Of a stretch of 64,000 nucleotides of DNA, positions 48,632 to 61,100 are shown in pieces (position 1 is the stretch's first letter; each line of letters begins with the position of its first letter). Source of the DNA: Whitmania pigra (Eukaryota; Annelida; Clitellata; Hirudinida; Haemopidae); contig JAJTWR010000299.1 in assembly GCA_021613335.1 (NCBI GenBank), positions 3,110,001-3,174,000 on the forward strand, in the 5' to 3' direction. Made by a program: the position numbers and the translations under genes. Below the pieces are notes generated by a model. The model was not told the origin of the DNA. It did no database searches and saw only the letters and a list, made by a program, of their open reading frames with translations.

Positions 48632-48637
48632 AATAAA
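48632..48637 (+). terminator. poly(A) signal of the CCDC124-like gene
   Basis: AATAAA 129 bases after the stop codon, in the right strand and distance for 3' end formation. Confidence 0.6.
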
Positions 48638-51457
48638 ACTTCTAAGAAAACAATATGATCTAGTATTGGTATTTTATGGGGTTTTGTTTTGTAATTATTC
48701 GAAACGAATACGCTTTATAGACGAATTATCGAAAATGGCAATCGGCTTTGTGACTTATTTTTAATTTGCATCCAGGGTAAGCTTTTTTTTTTGCAGTAAG
48801 GGCATGAAAATGATAAAATTAAGATTCGATTTTATTGCTTGAATATAATAAATTGCTTGACAAATTATATATGTTAAAAAAGCTATCAATAGCGCGTTAA
48901 TTCACAGGTAAATCTTGATTGTAACATCATGACATTATCGCTATGAATGTTATTCCAAGCATATTGTCTTCCCAAAGACGGCTCACGTAAACGGCTTAAG
49001 ATTTTAGGAGGTGGATAGCTGTTATAACTATAAATTATAAATAATAGCGAGTAATAATTTATGACCTAAAGACAAACGAAACCTTTACAAAATTTGACAA
49101 AAGATAAAGTATAAGAGCCTCAACCTAAAAAGAATGCATGATAGAGGAAAATGCTGGTCAAACGTTTCAGTGTCTTGGCGTTATTATATTATTATTATAT
49201 TTCTTAATATTCATATTATATTTAACAATTTCACTAGTTTTCACTAGCACTAAATCATCCTAAAACATGATTTGAGGCTTTCTCTATTCAGATTGTGTAG
49301 AATTTCGTTCGAAAATATGTTTACTGTTGCTATCAAAAGACCAACAAATTCTCCTGTTGTAATAATGTAAAAATTCAGTGCAGTTTTCGCTATATTCACT
49401 AATGCTGTAAGATTTGAAATCATTTTAACGTTGTCCTGAACGGCTAATTTAGTAATAAGTGCCACCGTAACAGAACTCTTTGTTATTATTAGAATTGCGG
49501 AAATTCTATTTAAGGAATCTGAATTAACGAAATTAATGCATTTTGTTCTAAAATTTTTCTCTGATCATCACTTAATGTGAGATAGCCTGAATAAGTTTTT
49601 TTAACCCTTAAATACGTTTCACTTACTGATGCAAAACCATTAAAAGTTAATCAGCTTAATTTGTTTCCATTGAAACAATTTCGATAAATTGGAATTTTAA
49701 GTGAACAGGAAGCGATGAACATAAAGCAGAAAAAGAGAGAATTAAGCGGCTGAAATGTTTAAAAAAAACTTTATAATTATTATTAATTCAACAAGGTTAA
49801 ACAATTCGCCGTCATTGTAATAACTCTGAAAGCGAAAGCAACATCATTAGGACATCTGTCTGTAATAGTCTGGAAAATTGAAAAAAAAACAGAATAGAAC
49901 TACCCATTTTGTGGTATCTTTAAAGTTCTAGCCTGTTAAACAAACAAATAACTTAAGATAATTATATATTTAAACATTGAAAATTTCTTTATTAATATCT
50001 GCCCAAAGTTTAAGATTGATGAACGTTTGAACAAAGCAATACTAAAAGAATGGTTCAATGAGTTCTCGGACAATTTCAGATTCTGGGGGACTTTGCGATG
50101 TCTTAAAAGTGTTTTCTCCCGATGCCATCTTTTCATAAATAGACTGAATGATTCAGGATAAGAGTTATTTAGTCAAAATTAGTTTAGCCGAAATGGTTAT
50201 TAATGTCCTAGGCTTGTTAAGTTTCAGATGTTCTGGGCATTCCTCATGATTTAAAGTGTGAGCTACAATAGCACTATTGGGATGCTTGTGGATCTCAAAA
50301 CGGTCTTCCAAAATTTTCAAAGTTTTTTCAAAATTGAGCTTGAAGATTTTGGAGCAATTAATTAATAATGGTTTAATTTGAATGAAATTAATTCAGTAAT
50401 GGCACTCAATGTTGAAAACTGTAGTAACATTGAATTTCAATTAACAAGTACAAACTTTAATACAAGATGGACAGGTTTACTGGTTAGCAGAAAGGAGTCC
50501 CTGATAAAACGAAGCCACATTTGAGATGAGGGAACCTCACGATGGCAGCACAGATTCGAAGCACCGTCCTAATCATCTAGCTATGCACTTGACGTTAAGA
50601 AAACAGATGGAAGAACTACGTAACAAGGTTGTATTCATTGGCCCGCTACCCATTAATTAGCCATTGGCACGCTAGTTAAAGGATTTGGACATGAATGCCG
50701 AAAGGCTTTCGTAAATTGTAAACTAAATATTTTGAACGAGATTAAAGTTTTGATCTTTTTGTTCTATAAAATCTTTGTTGGAATCGTATTTTGTTTTCTT
50801 GTTGAATTAGTCAACTAATCTTAATCAATATGCTTAGGGCCTTAAAAGGCTTTACAGGTTCGATTATGCACTGTGCTCAAATTGGGTTAACAAAACCATT
50901 TATCCGGGAAAATGATACCAATATTTGTCCCGATTGATCGCCATTATCTTAGTCATTTTTGATATGCCTGCAGCATCCACAAGCTTAATTGAAAAATCAG
51001 CTCGTTGTATGCACCCAAGAGTCACCAGTAGCATTGTACATTCTTGTAATTGTAATTGTAATTGCACTGTAGTTCGAAGAAAATAAAAGCACAATGACGA
51101 TAGCGGAATTCTACTCGAATAATCATCGTCGCCTCATCTCTACAAAGAAAACAAATGAGAAACAATAGCAACAACAACCGGGAAAAGCGTCTCAGAAAAA
51201 TAAGATCTTGTCAGTTACTGTTGAACCAACTATCCACTCTATCATAGTATGAATCATCTGGTTTTGGAGATGTGGATTCATAACTTAAGAAATAATTTCG
51301 AAACAGTCTGCTTGCTCTGAAGAAGCTTGAAATCTAAGTTGGATTGAATGACTTGGGGTCTTGCAAAGGAAAACCTGAAACCCAGAAACGAAGTTTTTTT
51401 TTCGTTGAACTTCGTAAATAGTTAACAAGAAACTGTTATACAGGAAATCACAACGCG
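48638..51457. other. intergenic, no gene seen
   Basis: AT-rich DNA with one SINE-like fragment (50543-50604). Minus-strand ORFs at 49250-49465 and 49936-50136 show no known motif. In another frame of the latter an ATG at 50127 gives a short reading of 29 codons of natural composition that I cannot assign. Confidence 0.45.
50543..50604 (-). repeat. tRNA-like SINE fragment
   Basis: Shares gcaccgtcctaatcatctag plus flanking words (agattcgaa, tatgca, gacgttaa.aaaac) with 62854-62930. On the minus strand it reads A-box-like tagatgattaggacggtgc then a B-box-like ttcgaatc. Confidence 0.6.
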
Positions 51458-51463
51458 TTTATT
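51458..51463 (-). terminator. poly(A) signal of the peptide precursor gene
   Basis: Minus-strand AATAAA about 95 bases after the stop codon at 51558-51560. Confidence 0.5.
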
Positions 51464-51557
51464 TCAAATAATTCTGAAACACGCCGTGTCCCATCAAAGC
51501 GACATATGACCGACTTCCAAATCATTAACTTTCAGAAAGTATTCTGAAGGGTCTTAA

Positions 51558-54500
51558 TCACCAGCAAGCGATGATGTTTATGAGGCATTGGATTGGAACG
51601 CGTTTCTGCAGGCTTTTCCTCTTCCAAAGCGCCGCTTGTTTTGCCTTCTGGTTGACGGGGTAGTCCTCAATTTCATCGAGGATGTTCTCTTCTTGAGGCA
51701 AACTTTTGTGGACGACTTTCGAAGGCTGGTCGTAGACAAATCTCTGAAATTAAATTTTATCATTTATTTTGGAGGTCGACGCAAGCTAAGTAAAAAGTTG
51801 CTCAGAATCTCTCTCGTAAGGTTAAGTGAAATAAGAAATAAAATTTGCAACGCAATTAAGTTAAAGCTTATTTCATTTAAAAAGCAATTCTTTTCTTAAT
51901 ATTCTTATTCAGTTTTTGACCCATGATCAGCATCCCTTAAACGGCGCTAAGGCTAGACGTTTAAACAGCTAAGGTTAGACTTTTCTTCCTCGAAACCATC
52001 TTAAACTAGTTGTGTCTGAATAAATTACGAGCTATAGGTTAATCTGATCTTAATAAAGAACAAATACATTAGTTTAACCATATACGAGTAAATGTATACG
52101 TTTGTCATAAAAATGTTCAAATGCTGATGTGACGAGGTCCACATGGAAAATGAAAATTAAACGTATCGTTTAATTGGAAAAATAACGAGATTGATTAAAT
52201 AAAAGTTGTGAAAAATTAAAATCCGCTAATGCACTGTATTAGTGAAAGTAACCATGTTTGAGTAATTAAGAAATAATGAATTCAATATCACTGAGTCTCA
52301 TATCAAAAACATTGACGGCATGTCAGATATCAAATCTTTTTATTTAGGTCTTCGACCAAAATTTGCGTCATGTTTTGTTACATCAACGCTTTATTTACTC
52401 ATCTCTGTTTTGCACAATATTGCATAAACTGTAAGTCCTTGAACTTAATTATCTTGAAATTAATTGAAATTAACTCGGTGATATTAACAAAGTATTTCAT
52501 ATCTAAAATATTTTAGAGCCACAAATGTTTCAGAAGCAAACGTTGTATTTGTAATTCCCTCCACCGCAGCAGACGATTCATGGAATTGGAAACCGAAATT
52601 GGTCGTGAACGAATCCTAATAACTAATGCATTCATTGCAATGTTTTTTGCGCCTAATTGACCAATTAACTCTTAACTTAGTTAAAGAGATTTCAATTAAA
52701 GTATTCGTCAGATGAGCATTTGCAGGAATTCTTCCTTCTAACTTTTTATTCCGCTTGACTCGGAATGATCCTTCGAGTGTTATTTAAACACAATTAGGCT
52801 TAATTGATATTAAACATTAAACATTCTAATTATAGCTTAATCTCAACAGCTAGAAATGGCTCCTACAATTAGTACATCACTTAAGATCACCTCGATCAAT
52901 TAGGACCTTTGAAGACTTCGTCTGGTGAGAGTGAATTTCAACATCATAGAAATCAACTTCCCACCACACAAATTGCGCGAATACACGTTGAGAAGCAACC
53001 GAGAGAACACTAAATAAAATATTTAACTAAATATCTGTTTAATTCTAAATGTGTTCGTTTAAAATCTTAATTAATTCCAATTATTGGATGTTAAAATCAT
53101 GCTGTCGTCTATTGTGGTCCATGCGGTTGAAATGGCTTGCTGCAAGAGAACAATAGGCTTTTATGAGGCTGGAAGCTAATTGTTGGCGTGTCTAATGTAT
53201 TAAGTTAATTGCTGTTACAAGGATCTCAACAATAGCAAACCAAACAACCAATGAGATTGGCATCCTGATGTCTGTCCCAAATCCTTATTCCACGGACAAC
53301 TGACATTTTGAGGTTGTATTAGATTCAAAAGTTTGTTTTGTTATTTTTTAATATTTTGGAAAAGCAGGTTTGAGTGGGTAAAAATTACAAAAAGTTGTAA
53401 TTGGCGACCAAAAAATATTCATTGATTTTATGAGGAGAAGTTGACGCAATATGAAAAGGATCTCACAAATAATTAGAGTCTCGTTGAAAGATGACATTCC
53501 AAAGTGTATGTATACAACTGATCATTGGTAATTAGTTTAAAAACATATCAACTAAAAAAAAATAAGTATAAAAAATAACTATATTAATGAACTTAATTTA
53601 TTAGTGAACAAATAAGGTGAAAATATTGTAAGAAGCATTGTTAAGGAATGAGAACCAGTAAGTGGGAAAACAGATAAGTTATGGAATGAGTTATTTGCCA
53701 AATTATTTTTAAAAAATCAATGTTGCGCTATACCAATCCTACTAATACATATTCACAATAGACCATACTAAAACTATAATAAACCTGGGTTGTTTGATTA
53801 GATCTTAATTTCCAATAATTTCAAACGCATTTAACATATTAAGTAAAAAGACTAATGTCACAAAATGACGTGCGATATCCCGATATGAGAGCGTTTTTTT
53901 TAATCAAACAGCTTATTAGAGTACGATAATTAAATAATTATTAATAAAGAAATTGTCAGACATTTAGCGAATAAATAAATTTAAATTAGAGTGAAATGGA
54001 ACAAAAAAGCAAGCGACACTTCTAACAAAAGGCGTTTGTTATGCTTTCGGATTATTGTTTGTCCAGTTAATGGAGGTAATCAACCTGTTTGGGGGTTTTA
54101 TTCAGCAGATGTGGAATCATTTTACCGCAAAAATAGCGCTTCAACTTTTAATATTATTATTCAAATTTGGAAACAATGTCAGTAATAAGATAGCATCTAT
54201 AAAAATATAAATATTTAAGGCTCTTTTCCACGTGTTCAGGTTTAATATCAAAATAATCAACGCTTATTTGGAAATTAGGTTCGTATAATCGCATTCACCA
54301 GTAGTTGTAATGCATTAACCATCCAATACAATGGTAACAGATCTTTTCGAATGTGTTTAATTCGGGCAAAAAATATTAATTTAAAATTTTTCAATATTAA
54401 TTGAAATTTAAAATACTATAAATTTACAAATTACCAAATGCTTAGAACTTATGCAGCTTAAGAATATTGGTTTTTCTTGACGATCAACGTTAATAATAAA

Positions 54501-54634
54501 AATGGACCAACTTTAAAGTGCTTTTTGTAGTAGTCATTCCTCACACCTCTTCTCTGTACTGACATGTTCATCGTAAGAGTGGCCAGGATCAACATGACCA
54601 CCAAGAACAATTCAAAGCGAAATAATTTGTTCAT
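51558..54634 (-). CDS. secreted neuropeptide precursor candidate, allatostatin-C/somatostatin-like
   Basis: Two minus-strand exons join in phase 0: 54512-54634 (41 codons) and 51558-51743 (61 codons plus stop), total 102 residues. Exon 1 opens MNKLFRFELFLVVMLILATL, a clear signal peptide (basic start, hydrophobic core to about residue 23). Exon 2 continues RFVYDQPSKVVHKSLPQEEN, an acidic spacer, WKRKSLQKR and the last 13 residues VPIQCLINIIACW, directly before the stop. Lys-Arg cleavage would free a peptide with two Cys spaced by six residues. In insect allatostatin C (ending QCYFNPISCF) the Gln-Cys, the six-residue loop, the Asn at loop position 3 and the absence of an amidation Gly are the same; the final Trp instead of Phe and the hydrophobic loop are not. 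Precursor size and peptide position fit that family. Seen: frame, phase, signal peptide, Cys pair. Inferred: the family. The 2.77-kb intron is unusually long here and could hide a further exon. A different frame of exon 2 is also open (Lys/Arg/Ser-rich), but it does not join exon 1 in phase. Confidence 0.62.
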
Positions 54635-54725
54635 TTTTCCAGCAAAACCTTGAACGAAAACGAAAAGCAGTTGTGAACAGTTATTAGCTTATTTCTCAAC
54701 CGAAGTCTTAAAGTTACTCAGGTAC

Positions 54726-54820
54726 CTGTCCCTTATGTAGTCGCTTGAAAGATCTGCAAGTGAGTTGAACGCTCTGCTTTCGTCCTTATTTATGCAAATC
54801 CTTGCAACCTCTCTCTCTCT
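54726..54820 (-). promoter_or_regulatory. putative promoter and 5'UTR exon of the peptide precursor gene
   Basis: On the minus strand a GAGA run (54808-54820) precedes an octamer ATTTGCAT (54799-54792) that overlaps a TATA-like CATAAATAAG (54793-54784). A start near 54760 would give a short leader ending at a good donor (GGGACAG then gtacctgag, last exon base 54726). An acceptor cgttcaag precedes 54648, 14 bases before the ATG. A non-coding first exon is common in peptide precursor genes. All of this is inferred from motifs. Confidence 0.4.
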
Positions 54821-55073
54821 CGGTTTCAACCTCTCATCCATTCACGCCAATTCACAGAAATTTCAGTCCAATTAGATTTGGGTAGAGTGATTTCAAGGAA
54901 TATTCGTGTGCGACAGTTCCATGCAAGCAATGAGTCATCTTAGTTCAATTAACGCCATAGAGTCGAGGAAACATGAAAACATCGGAGTCGAGAATGTAAA
55001 TATTATTTCATCATCTTTATTGGATTATTTATCAGAATTAATCAAGAATTTTCAAAAATTCTACGCTCTGCAA

Positions 55074-55081
55074 TGACGTCA
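55074..55081. promoter_or_regulatory. perfect palindromic CRE site (TGACGTCA)
   Basis: The full cAMP-response element lies between two divergent genes, 440 nt upstream of the peptide precursor start codon and 352 nt upstream of the RS-rich gene start codon. Such sites bind CREB/ATF factors; whether this one is used is unknown. Confidence 0.4.
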
Positions 55082-55432
55082 TTTGGAAACCAATTATTCA
55101 AGTGGAGTTGAATATTTTGACATTTTCCGTTTTATTGGTTCAGAAAGAATCAGACAAAACACCCACCGTTAAAATGGAAAAACGATTTTGATTTTTAAAG
55201 CAAGTCAACAGATTGCAATGCTTATTCGTGAATGCCGGTAACGTATATCCAAACCCTAAGCAAGATTCCTGTCATGTATGTCGTCTGATCTAGGGAGTTT
55301 GTCGCTAAAATCAATATTTCCAGTCGTTACACGAATCTTATTAATATGACCTATTAATTATTATATATTTTTTATAAGATCACGTCTGTTGATATCGACT
55401 TTAAAAAGTCATTTTATGACGCTCTGACCAAT

Positions 55433-56459
55433 ATGAATTATACATATGAATACAGAGGTTCGTATCAGAGGTCTCACAATCGACCGACGTCATCGGGTCT
55501 CGTGAGGACATACAGTCGCAGTTCTTCCATTAGCAGGTCTGCCAGTCGAACTCCGAGCCAGAATGGCAGCAGAAGCAGAAGTTCCAGCAGGAGTTACAAC
55601 TCCGGGGATTTCAAAAAGAAAAGAGTTTGGCTTATTACTTGATTTAATTAATTAATGCCTGGTTTGTTCTTATAATTCATTAGCTTTGTTTTTGCTGATT
55701 AACTATTATAAATGGTGTTTGAGTTGTTTCAAAGTGCTTGATTGATCTAAATGGTTGCTTATAATGTATATTAAGTGTTTGCATGGCTTGATGGCATTTC
55801 ACTGACAAATTTAATTTGATTTCAGTAAAACCTTGTTTACTTTGTCTATCTAATTTTTTACATTTAAAATGTAATTCCCGATAGAGAGTGCATCTCATTG
55901 ATGGAAACAAAAATTTGGGATGTCTATGACTTGAGATTACTTTATTGATAGGTTTATCTGAAGGTGTTTCGTACTCATTTCACGTAAATCTTGATGTCCG
56001 AATGATTAATGTAACGACCTATTGGATCGTTTTAGTCTGCATCAAGTGGCTTCGATCATCATGGAAAATCTGCCAGAAAGAGGATGAGGTACATGAGGAA
56101 CGAAGGTTATGAGAGTTTTGAGAGCATGAACCAGAAGAGGATGGAGAGGAAGAAAAACGACGGAATGCTGGTCGAAGGAGTCGACAACAAAGTCAGTCAC
56201 ATGTGGCTGGTGTTAGAGTTTGCAATAATTGGTAATAGGTTACAAATTGGAACTATTATTGATACATAAGGCCTTTTCTAAAAGTCCTCTGCTCAACATT
56301 TCTTGTAAACTGTTGACAATGTTGAGATGCCAACCAAAGCATGGGAATGAATGATGCTGTTGAAACATCACCTCAGCACAAGCAGCTGCTGTGAGAAGTC
56401 TGGTACAAAAGAAAGTTGAAGATTCCAAGTTTGCACCAGTACCCTCCGAGGAAAGACAG
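55433..56459 (+). CDS. unrecognised protein with an N-terminal Arg/Ser-rich segment
   Basis: Exon 1 (55433-55624, 64 codons) starts MNYTYEYRGSYQRSHNRPTS and is rich in RS words (SRSSSISRSASRTPS, SRSRSSSRSY), ending in KKKR before a gtttgg donor. Exon 2 begins at 56036 in the same phase (SASSGFDHHGKSARKRMRYM, then ESMNQKRMERKKNDG). It ends near 56191-56195. A third block (56377-56459: QAAAVRSLVQKKVEDSKF then APVPSEERQ and a gtaggg donor) fits if exon 2 ends at 56195. A further block, 56955-57152 (SGSGIAKRKLLDEILDD, open to a stop), could be the last exon; the gap contains a transposon remnant. RS segments suggest a nuclear RNA-processing role, but I do not recognise the family. The gene is head-to-head with the peptide precursor gene. 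Confidence 0.45.
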
Positions 56460-56464
56460 GTAGG

Positions 56465-56636
56465 GAAGGTTAAGTTGGGAGGTGGTGGCGGGCGTCAAAT
56501 GAATAGTGCTAAGTAGAAAGACTTCGAATGATCAAGGGAGTCAAAGCGGATATCAAATGGAAATACCAGATGTAAGATGGCCATCAAATTATCAGTTTTG
56601 CCCAGAGCGCCGAAACCCTTAGCAGGCCTCTGCCTC
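56465..56636. mobile_element. DNA-transposon remnant between exons of the RS-rich gene
   Basis: The block ttttgcccagagcgccgaaa then cccttagcaggcctctgcc reads, on the other strand, as a CAGAGGCCTGC-type terminus with GGCGC words, as in several hAT families. The facing end may be the G-rich ggtggtggcgggcgtcaaat at about 56482. Confidence 0.35.
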
Positions 56637-57386
56637 AATATGATTCGCCATGCAGAACTTGCATTTTCATAAAAATTGATGCACAAAGAGAGAGCATTTA
56701 GTAAAATTAACGTTTATTAAAACGAGAGTCAGATTATCTAAGGGTACTCAATACTTCAATACTTAACTAGTTTCACGTCCCAGCAGTTGCTCCAGTGTTG
56801 CCAAATATTTGAGGGGAAAGTTTAGCCTGCTTATTTACATGTATCAAGTACCTCGTGTTTAGCTACATCATACTGAGTAACCAGAAAACTAGATTTCATT
56901 ACGTTCATGATCTATTATTTCGTCTTCTGAGTAGTCACCATGGAAGTATAAAGGAAAAGTTAGATTTCAGTCTGGCTCTGGTATAGCAAAAAGAAAGTTG
57001 TTAGATGAGATCCTTGATGACGTCTGCTGTCATGGAGGATCAGGCAGTTCGACCTTTGGTTTTAATGACACCAGTGACAACATTTTGCATACATTATATA
57101 TCCCTGCTCATGGTGATGGGGCTATAATTAATTGTTATAAATGCAAACTCTAGAATGTTCAAAACTAATATTTTTTCATCTTAGTTGCCAAAATCAAAAG
57201 TAAATTTACAATGAAATGTGATATTTGATATATACTGTAGATATGTGTAATAAGTCTCAAAATTAAATTAATTACATCAACCCATTAGTTCAAAATTTAT
57301 TTTATTATGACAAATCACAGTTAAAACCTAAACTTGGAAGACAAAAATTCAAATTTAATTGTTAAGCTCCTTTCATGCTGTTGACA

Positions 57387-60300
57387 CTAAAAAGGTTCAA
57401 GAGGTGGAACATTGTCATCATCAACAAATCCTTCACTATTTTCTTTGTCTTTTAAATTCTTGAGATCTGTCGATCTCACCTTAGTGGCGGAAAGATTTCT
57501 CTGACAAATGTTGAGATTGACAGTTTTCTGACACAATGGGTCAACTTCAAGTTTTTTAATTCTGGAATAATCAATTAATTCAAAATTGATGATTGATTTT
57601 TTGATCAATTGATTATCAATTAACTTAACTTATCAGTTGATTGATTAACTAATTAAATCAAGTAGAGCTTATCATATTTCCACTTAACTTTATATGCATT
57701 TAACATATTTATCTTGGAAATTTATAGGAACACATTTTAAACAACCTTGATTCATCTTTTTTCTGATGTTTGTTCCTTGGTAAAAGTGAAAATTTGGCAA
57801 GGTAGGTTACTTGTGGATTAACCTGAACAATGCCATAACGTCAAACATATTAGAGTAAATTATATCATCATTTATGAGATGGGATCAACCTTTGGCATTG
57901 TTATTAATAACCTTCCAGAAACCTGTGACCTCTGAGCAACACTCTTTTCAGCATTCACTTCCTCGGACAAAGCGATCTGCAACATCTGAGAGACAAAGCA
58001 AGGTTAGAACTTGAAAAGAAAGCAAAAGAAGAACATTACAAACTTTGTCTTTGATGATGACTTGAACATATGTTGGATGAACATCAACATTACACAGGTT
58101 TGTATCTAAAAACCTGGAAAAAACTTAAATATTTAGTTATTAATATTATTAGTTATTATTATTATTATTTATTCGAGTTTATATATTTATAAATTAATTT
58201 GTCAATAAACACTTGAACACGGCCACATCAAGCACCAGATTTCTGCCTTCCTCATCTTCTGTCAACTCGAATTTAACTCTGCAATAAGTTGAAAAGTATG
58301 AAAATATTTTAGTTTTTGAAGTTTAAAAGCATCTACTTTGGTTCATTAATGTTCAGTCTCCTTCCATCAGCAGTCACCAATTTTCTCTGGGAACTTCTAT
58401 TATTTTGTCTGTGCAAAGAATGTTTAATAGATTTAAAACTCACAAGAGTTTGTAACTTTCCACAATTAATTCAAAATCAAAATTTCTTTCAAAGTAGAAC
58501 ACATCAAATTTATTGTACGCACTCTTCCTGAGGCTTATCCTTTCCTTTTTGTTTATGCTGATAAATTCGGTTCCTTGATTCCGGCGTAAATTGTGTTGGT
58601 TCATTCCAAAATCTAAAAGAAATCAATTAGAAAATGATACGAGAGATGTTATTAAGTAAATTTAATAGTTTTAATGTACCTTCTTTCTATTTCTTCTTCA
58701 TCAACATCATCATTGTCATTGTTATCAACTAGTCTATTAAATACCACAAAATATTGAAAATATTGAAACAAACAGACTGCAAGTCAATCACCAAAGACAC
58801 AAACTGATTTTCTCTTATTTTTTCATTTTCCTATAATAGAATAAAGTAATTATTTTCAAAACTAATTTTAAGTTTTTTATAATGTAAAACTTGTGATTGT
58901 AAAATCACATACCCTTTTGATAAAGTGCCTTCTTTGTTGCTCTATTATTTCATCTTTAATTTGAAACAAAGCCTTCAATGAAAACCATTAATTACACTTG
59001 GTTGGATATATAAAAAAAATGATGTTGGCAACCTGAAAAGCTAAGATTCTTTCTGATTTTGTGATTTCTAATCCATCAAGTCTCTGAAAAATGAAGATCA
59101 ATTAGTTTTCAGATCTTAGAGTCACACGTGGCGACACGGTTGTAATGGAATATGCGATGGCAATGGCAAGTCGCAATGTGTCATGTTTTTAACAACCTAG
59201 GCAAGAACCCTCAGGTATGGTGCCATGTAAATGGCAAAATGATTACAAAGTTCATTTATATCCTAACTGGATATATAAAATGCTCAAAAAAACAGTTAAA
59301 TACAAAATACAAACACTTAAAACTATACTGCATAGCAACTATTTGTGGTTATGCAATAAGAAAAGTAATTTAATGAATTAGGTTCTTAGTTCATTTATAA
59401 AGCACAAGAATCATAGCATCAGAGGAACATTTCATTCAACCATTCCCAAGAGCATGTCTAGCAATGCTAACATGATTATAATATTATAACTGCTTCTAAT
59501 ACTGCTACGTGGAATGTAACTAGCTGAGCTAACTTTCATACAATTAAATAATCTCAAAGATAAAGTTCATCCTTGAACCACAAAAATAAATAATTAAAAC
59601 TTGACCAAAATCTAAAATTGTATCAGCTTAATGTAAGTTAGAAAAAAATATCTCCAGAAGAATGAGCAGATTTAGCAAAATTTCTGCATTGTTAATTGGC
59701 ATTGGCATTGAAATATTAATAGGCATTCATTATCATGAAGATTAAAAAGAGATTTAAAAAGTAGGTTTTATAATAAACAGGGAAATCTAAACAAGCTTAC
59801 AATTAGATCAAAATAATAACCTCAAGTTGTGACAAAGTTCCTACAACAAACGGTCTATAATTTTCATATTTGGTGCAAGGATTCCCTGTCAGATATCTGT
59901 AAAAATAATGTCCATGTAAGTAATATTTACTGTAACCAATGAATTTAATATCTTTGAAATTAACTACTTAAATAACAAAAATAGATACATCAAACTTGTA
60001 GAAGTAATATAATTTGTACATTTTATTCCCTTCAAAAAGTTCACTTCATTGCAATAACTTACAAATAAAAATAAGCTCAACTTATAAAGGAAAAATTCTA
60101 ACAGTTCTCTGAGATTGATTAGGCCTTGTAAACTTTCAATGCTTGTCAGTTCACCAATAAAATTTACTGTTAAATCCAGTTTTTTGAGAGATTCACAACC
60201 TGTAAGAAATAAAATTGCTTTTAATTTACTAAATTTTAAATCTATCAAATCTTGCTATAACTATTTCTAATTATTTATTAAAATTGTAACATATTATTAT

Positions 60301-61100
60301 TAGAGTCCTTAGTTCCTAAAAAGAATGTTAGCTACCTCTGCGACCACTATCAATGCAAAAAAAATGTTTATGGGCAGCTAGAGGTGTTTTCAATTGTTTG
60401 CAATTGTTTGTCAATAAAAAGATAAATTTCTAGCAAAGATGTCACCTTCCAAGTTTTCAACCCTCTCAATGTTATTGAGTCCCAGTTTAAGATATTCCAA
60501 TTTCTTCAATTTTCCTAGGTTTTCTTTGTAAATATTTTCATTTTAAGTTATTTATTTCAAGAAGACAGTTTATATCTATGTAAAAATATATTATTGTATT
60601 CATTAATAATACCAATTTACTTTGACTAACGACTTGATTTCTTGTGAAAAAGATGCATATACTACAAGCATGAATATTGCCCAGCCAGTAGGAATAAAAA
60701 GTTTCACAATGTCATATGAAATAAGTAAACTGATGTGTGTCTTTTGATATAAAATGTTTAAATCAAACTTAATTAAAATTTACTAACCCATTCGAGGAAT
60801 AAGATTACTGGTTAGGTCAAGTATCTTAAGCTCAGGACACCATTTGCCCAGATACTCAATTCTGAAAAAATTTAAACGTTTAAAAAAAAACAAGTTTTAT
60901 AAGAAGAACAAACTTTTCAATATCTCTCTGATGTAATGCGACTTCTTCTAGAGTAGATAAAATACCCTCATTATGTTCGGCACTTTTACGTACTAAATCT
61001 TCCGTAACTAAAAGTAAAGATTTAATTTTAAACTAAAGTATCAAAATGTAAAAAAAATCATATTCGTGACCAATTACAGAAACGACTCACTTCGGACCAT
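57387..61100 (-). CDS. DNAAF11: Dynein axonemal assembly factor 11 (LRRC6/TILB/Seahorse)
   Basis: Seventeen minus-strand exons, all in phase, encode 403 residues (human 466): 61091-61100, 60914-61007, 60788-60861, 60446-60514, 60103-60199, 59821-59896, 59033-59083, 58913-58972, 58805-58830, 58680-58733, 58523-58612, 58337-58396, 58213-58278, 58044-58113, 57923-57985, 57746-57822, 57387-57561. It starts [18 protein letters not shown] (human MGWITEDLIRRNAEHND). Leucine-rich repeats follow ([50 protein letters not shown]) with the cap [17 protein letters not shown] and [13 protein letters not shown], then a charged helix, [13 protein letters not shown], a CS/p23-like domain (about 270-340, [23 protein letters not shown]) and the acidic C-terminus ending in VPPLEPF. 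It works in the cytoplasm in pre-assembly of outer and inner dynein arms, so the organism has motile cilia. The first coding exon is only 10 nt. The junction after 57923 is less certain than the others. Confidence 0.93.

Noticed and set aside
51578..51763. Lys/Arg/Ser-rich minus-strand ORF overlapping the second exon of the peptide gene
   Set aside because: It runs through the acceptor site and lies in a different frame from the one that joins the signal-peptide exon; treated as a shadow.
53991..54185. Plus-strand ORF with a dibasic-like KRR and a C-x5-C pair inside the peptide gene intron
   Set aside because: It starts from a non-ATG codon, has no signal peptide, and the Cys pair is followed by further sequence without a cleavage site; most likely chance.
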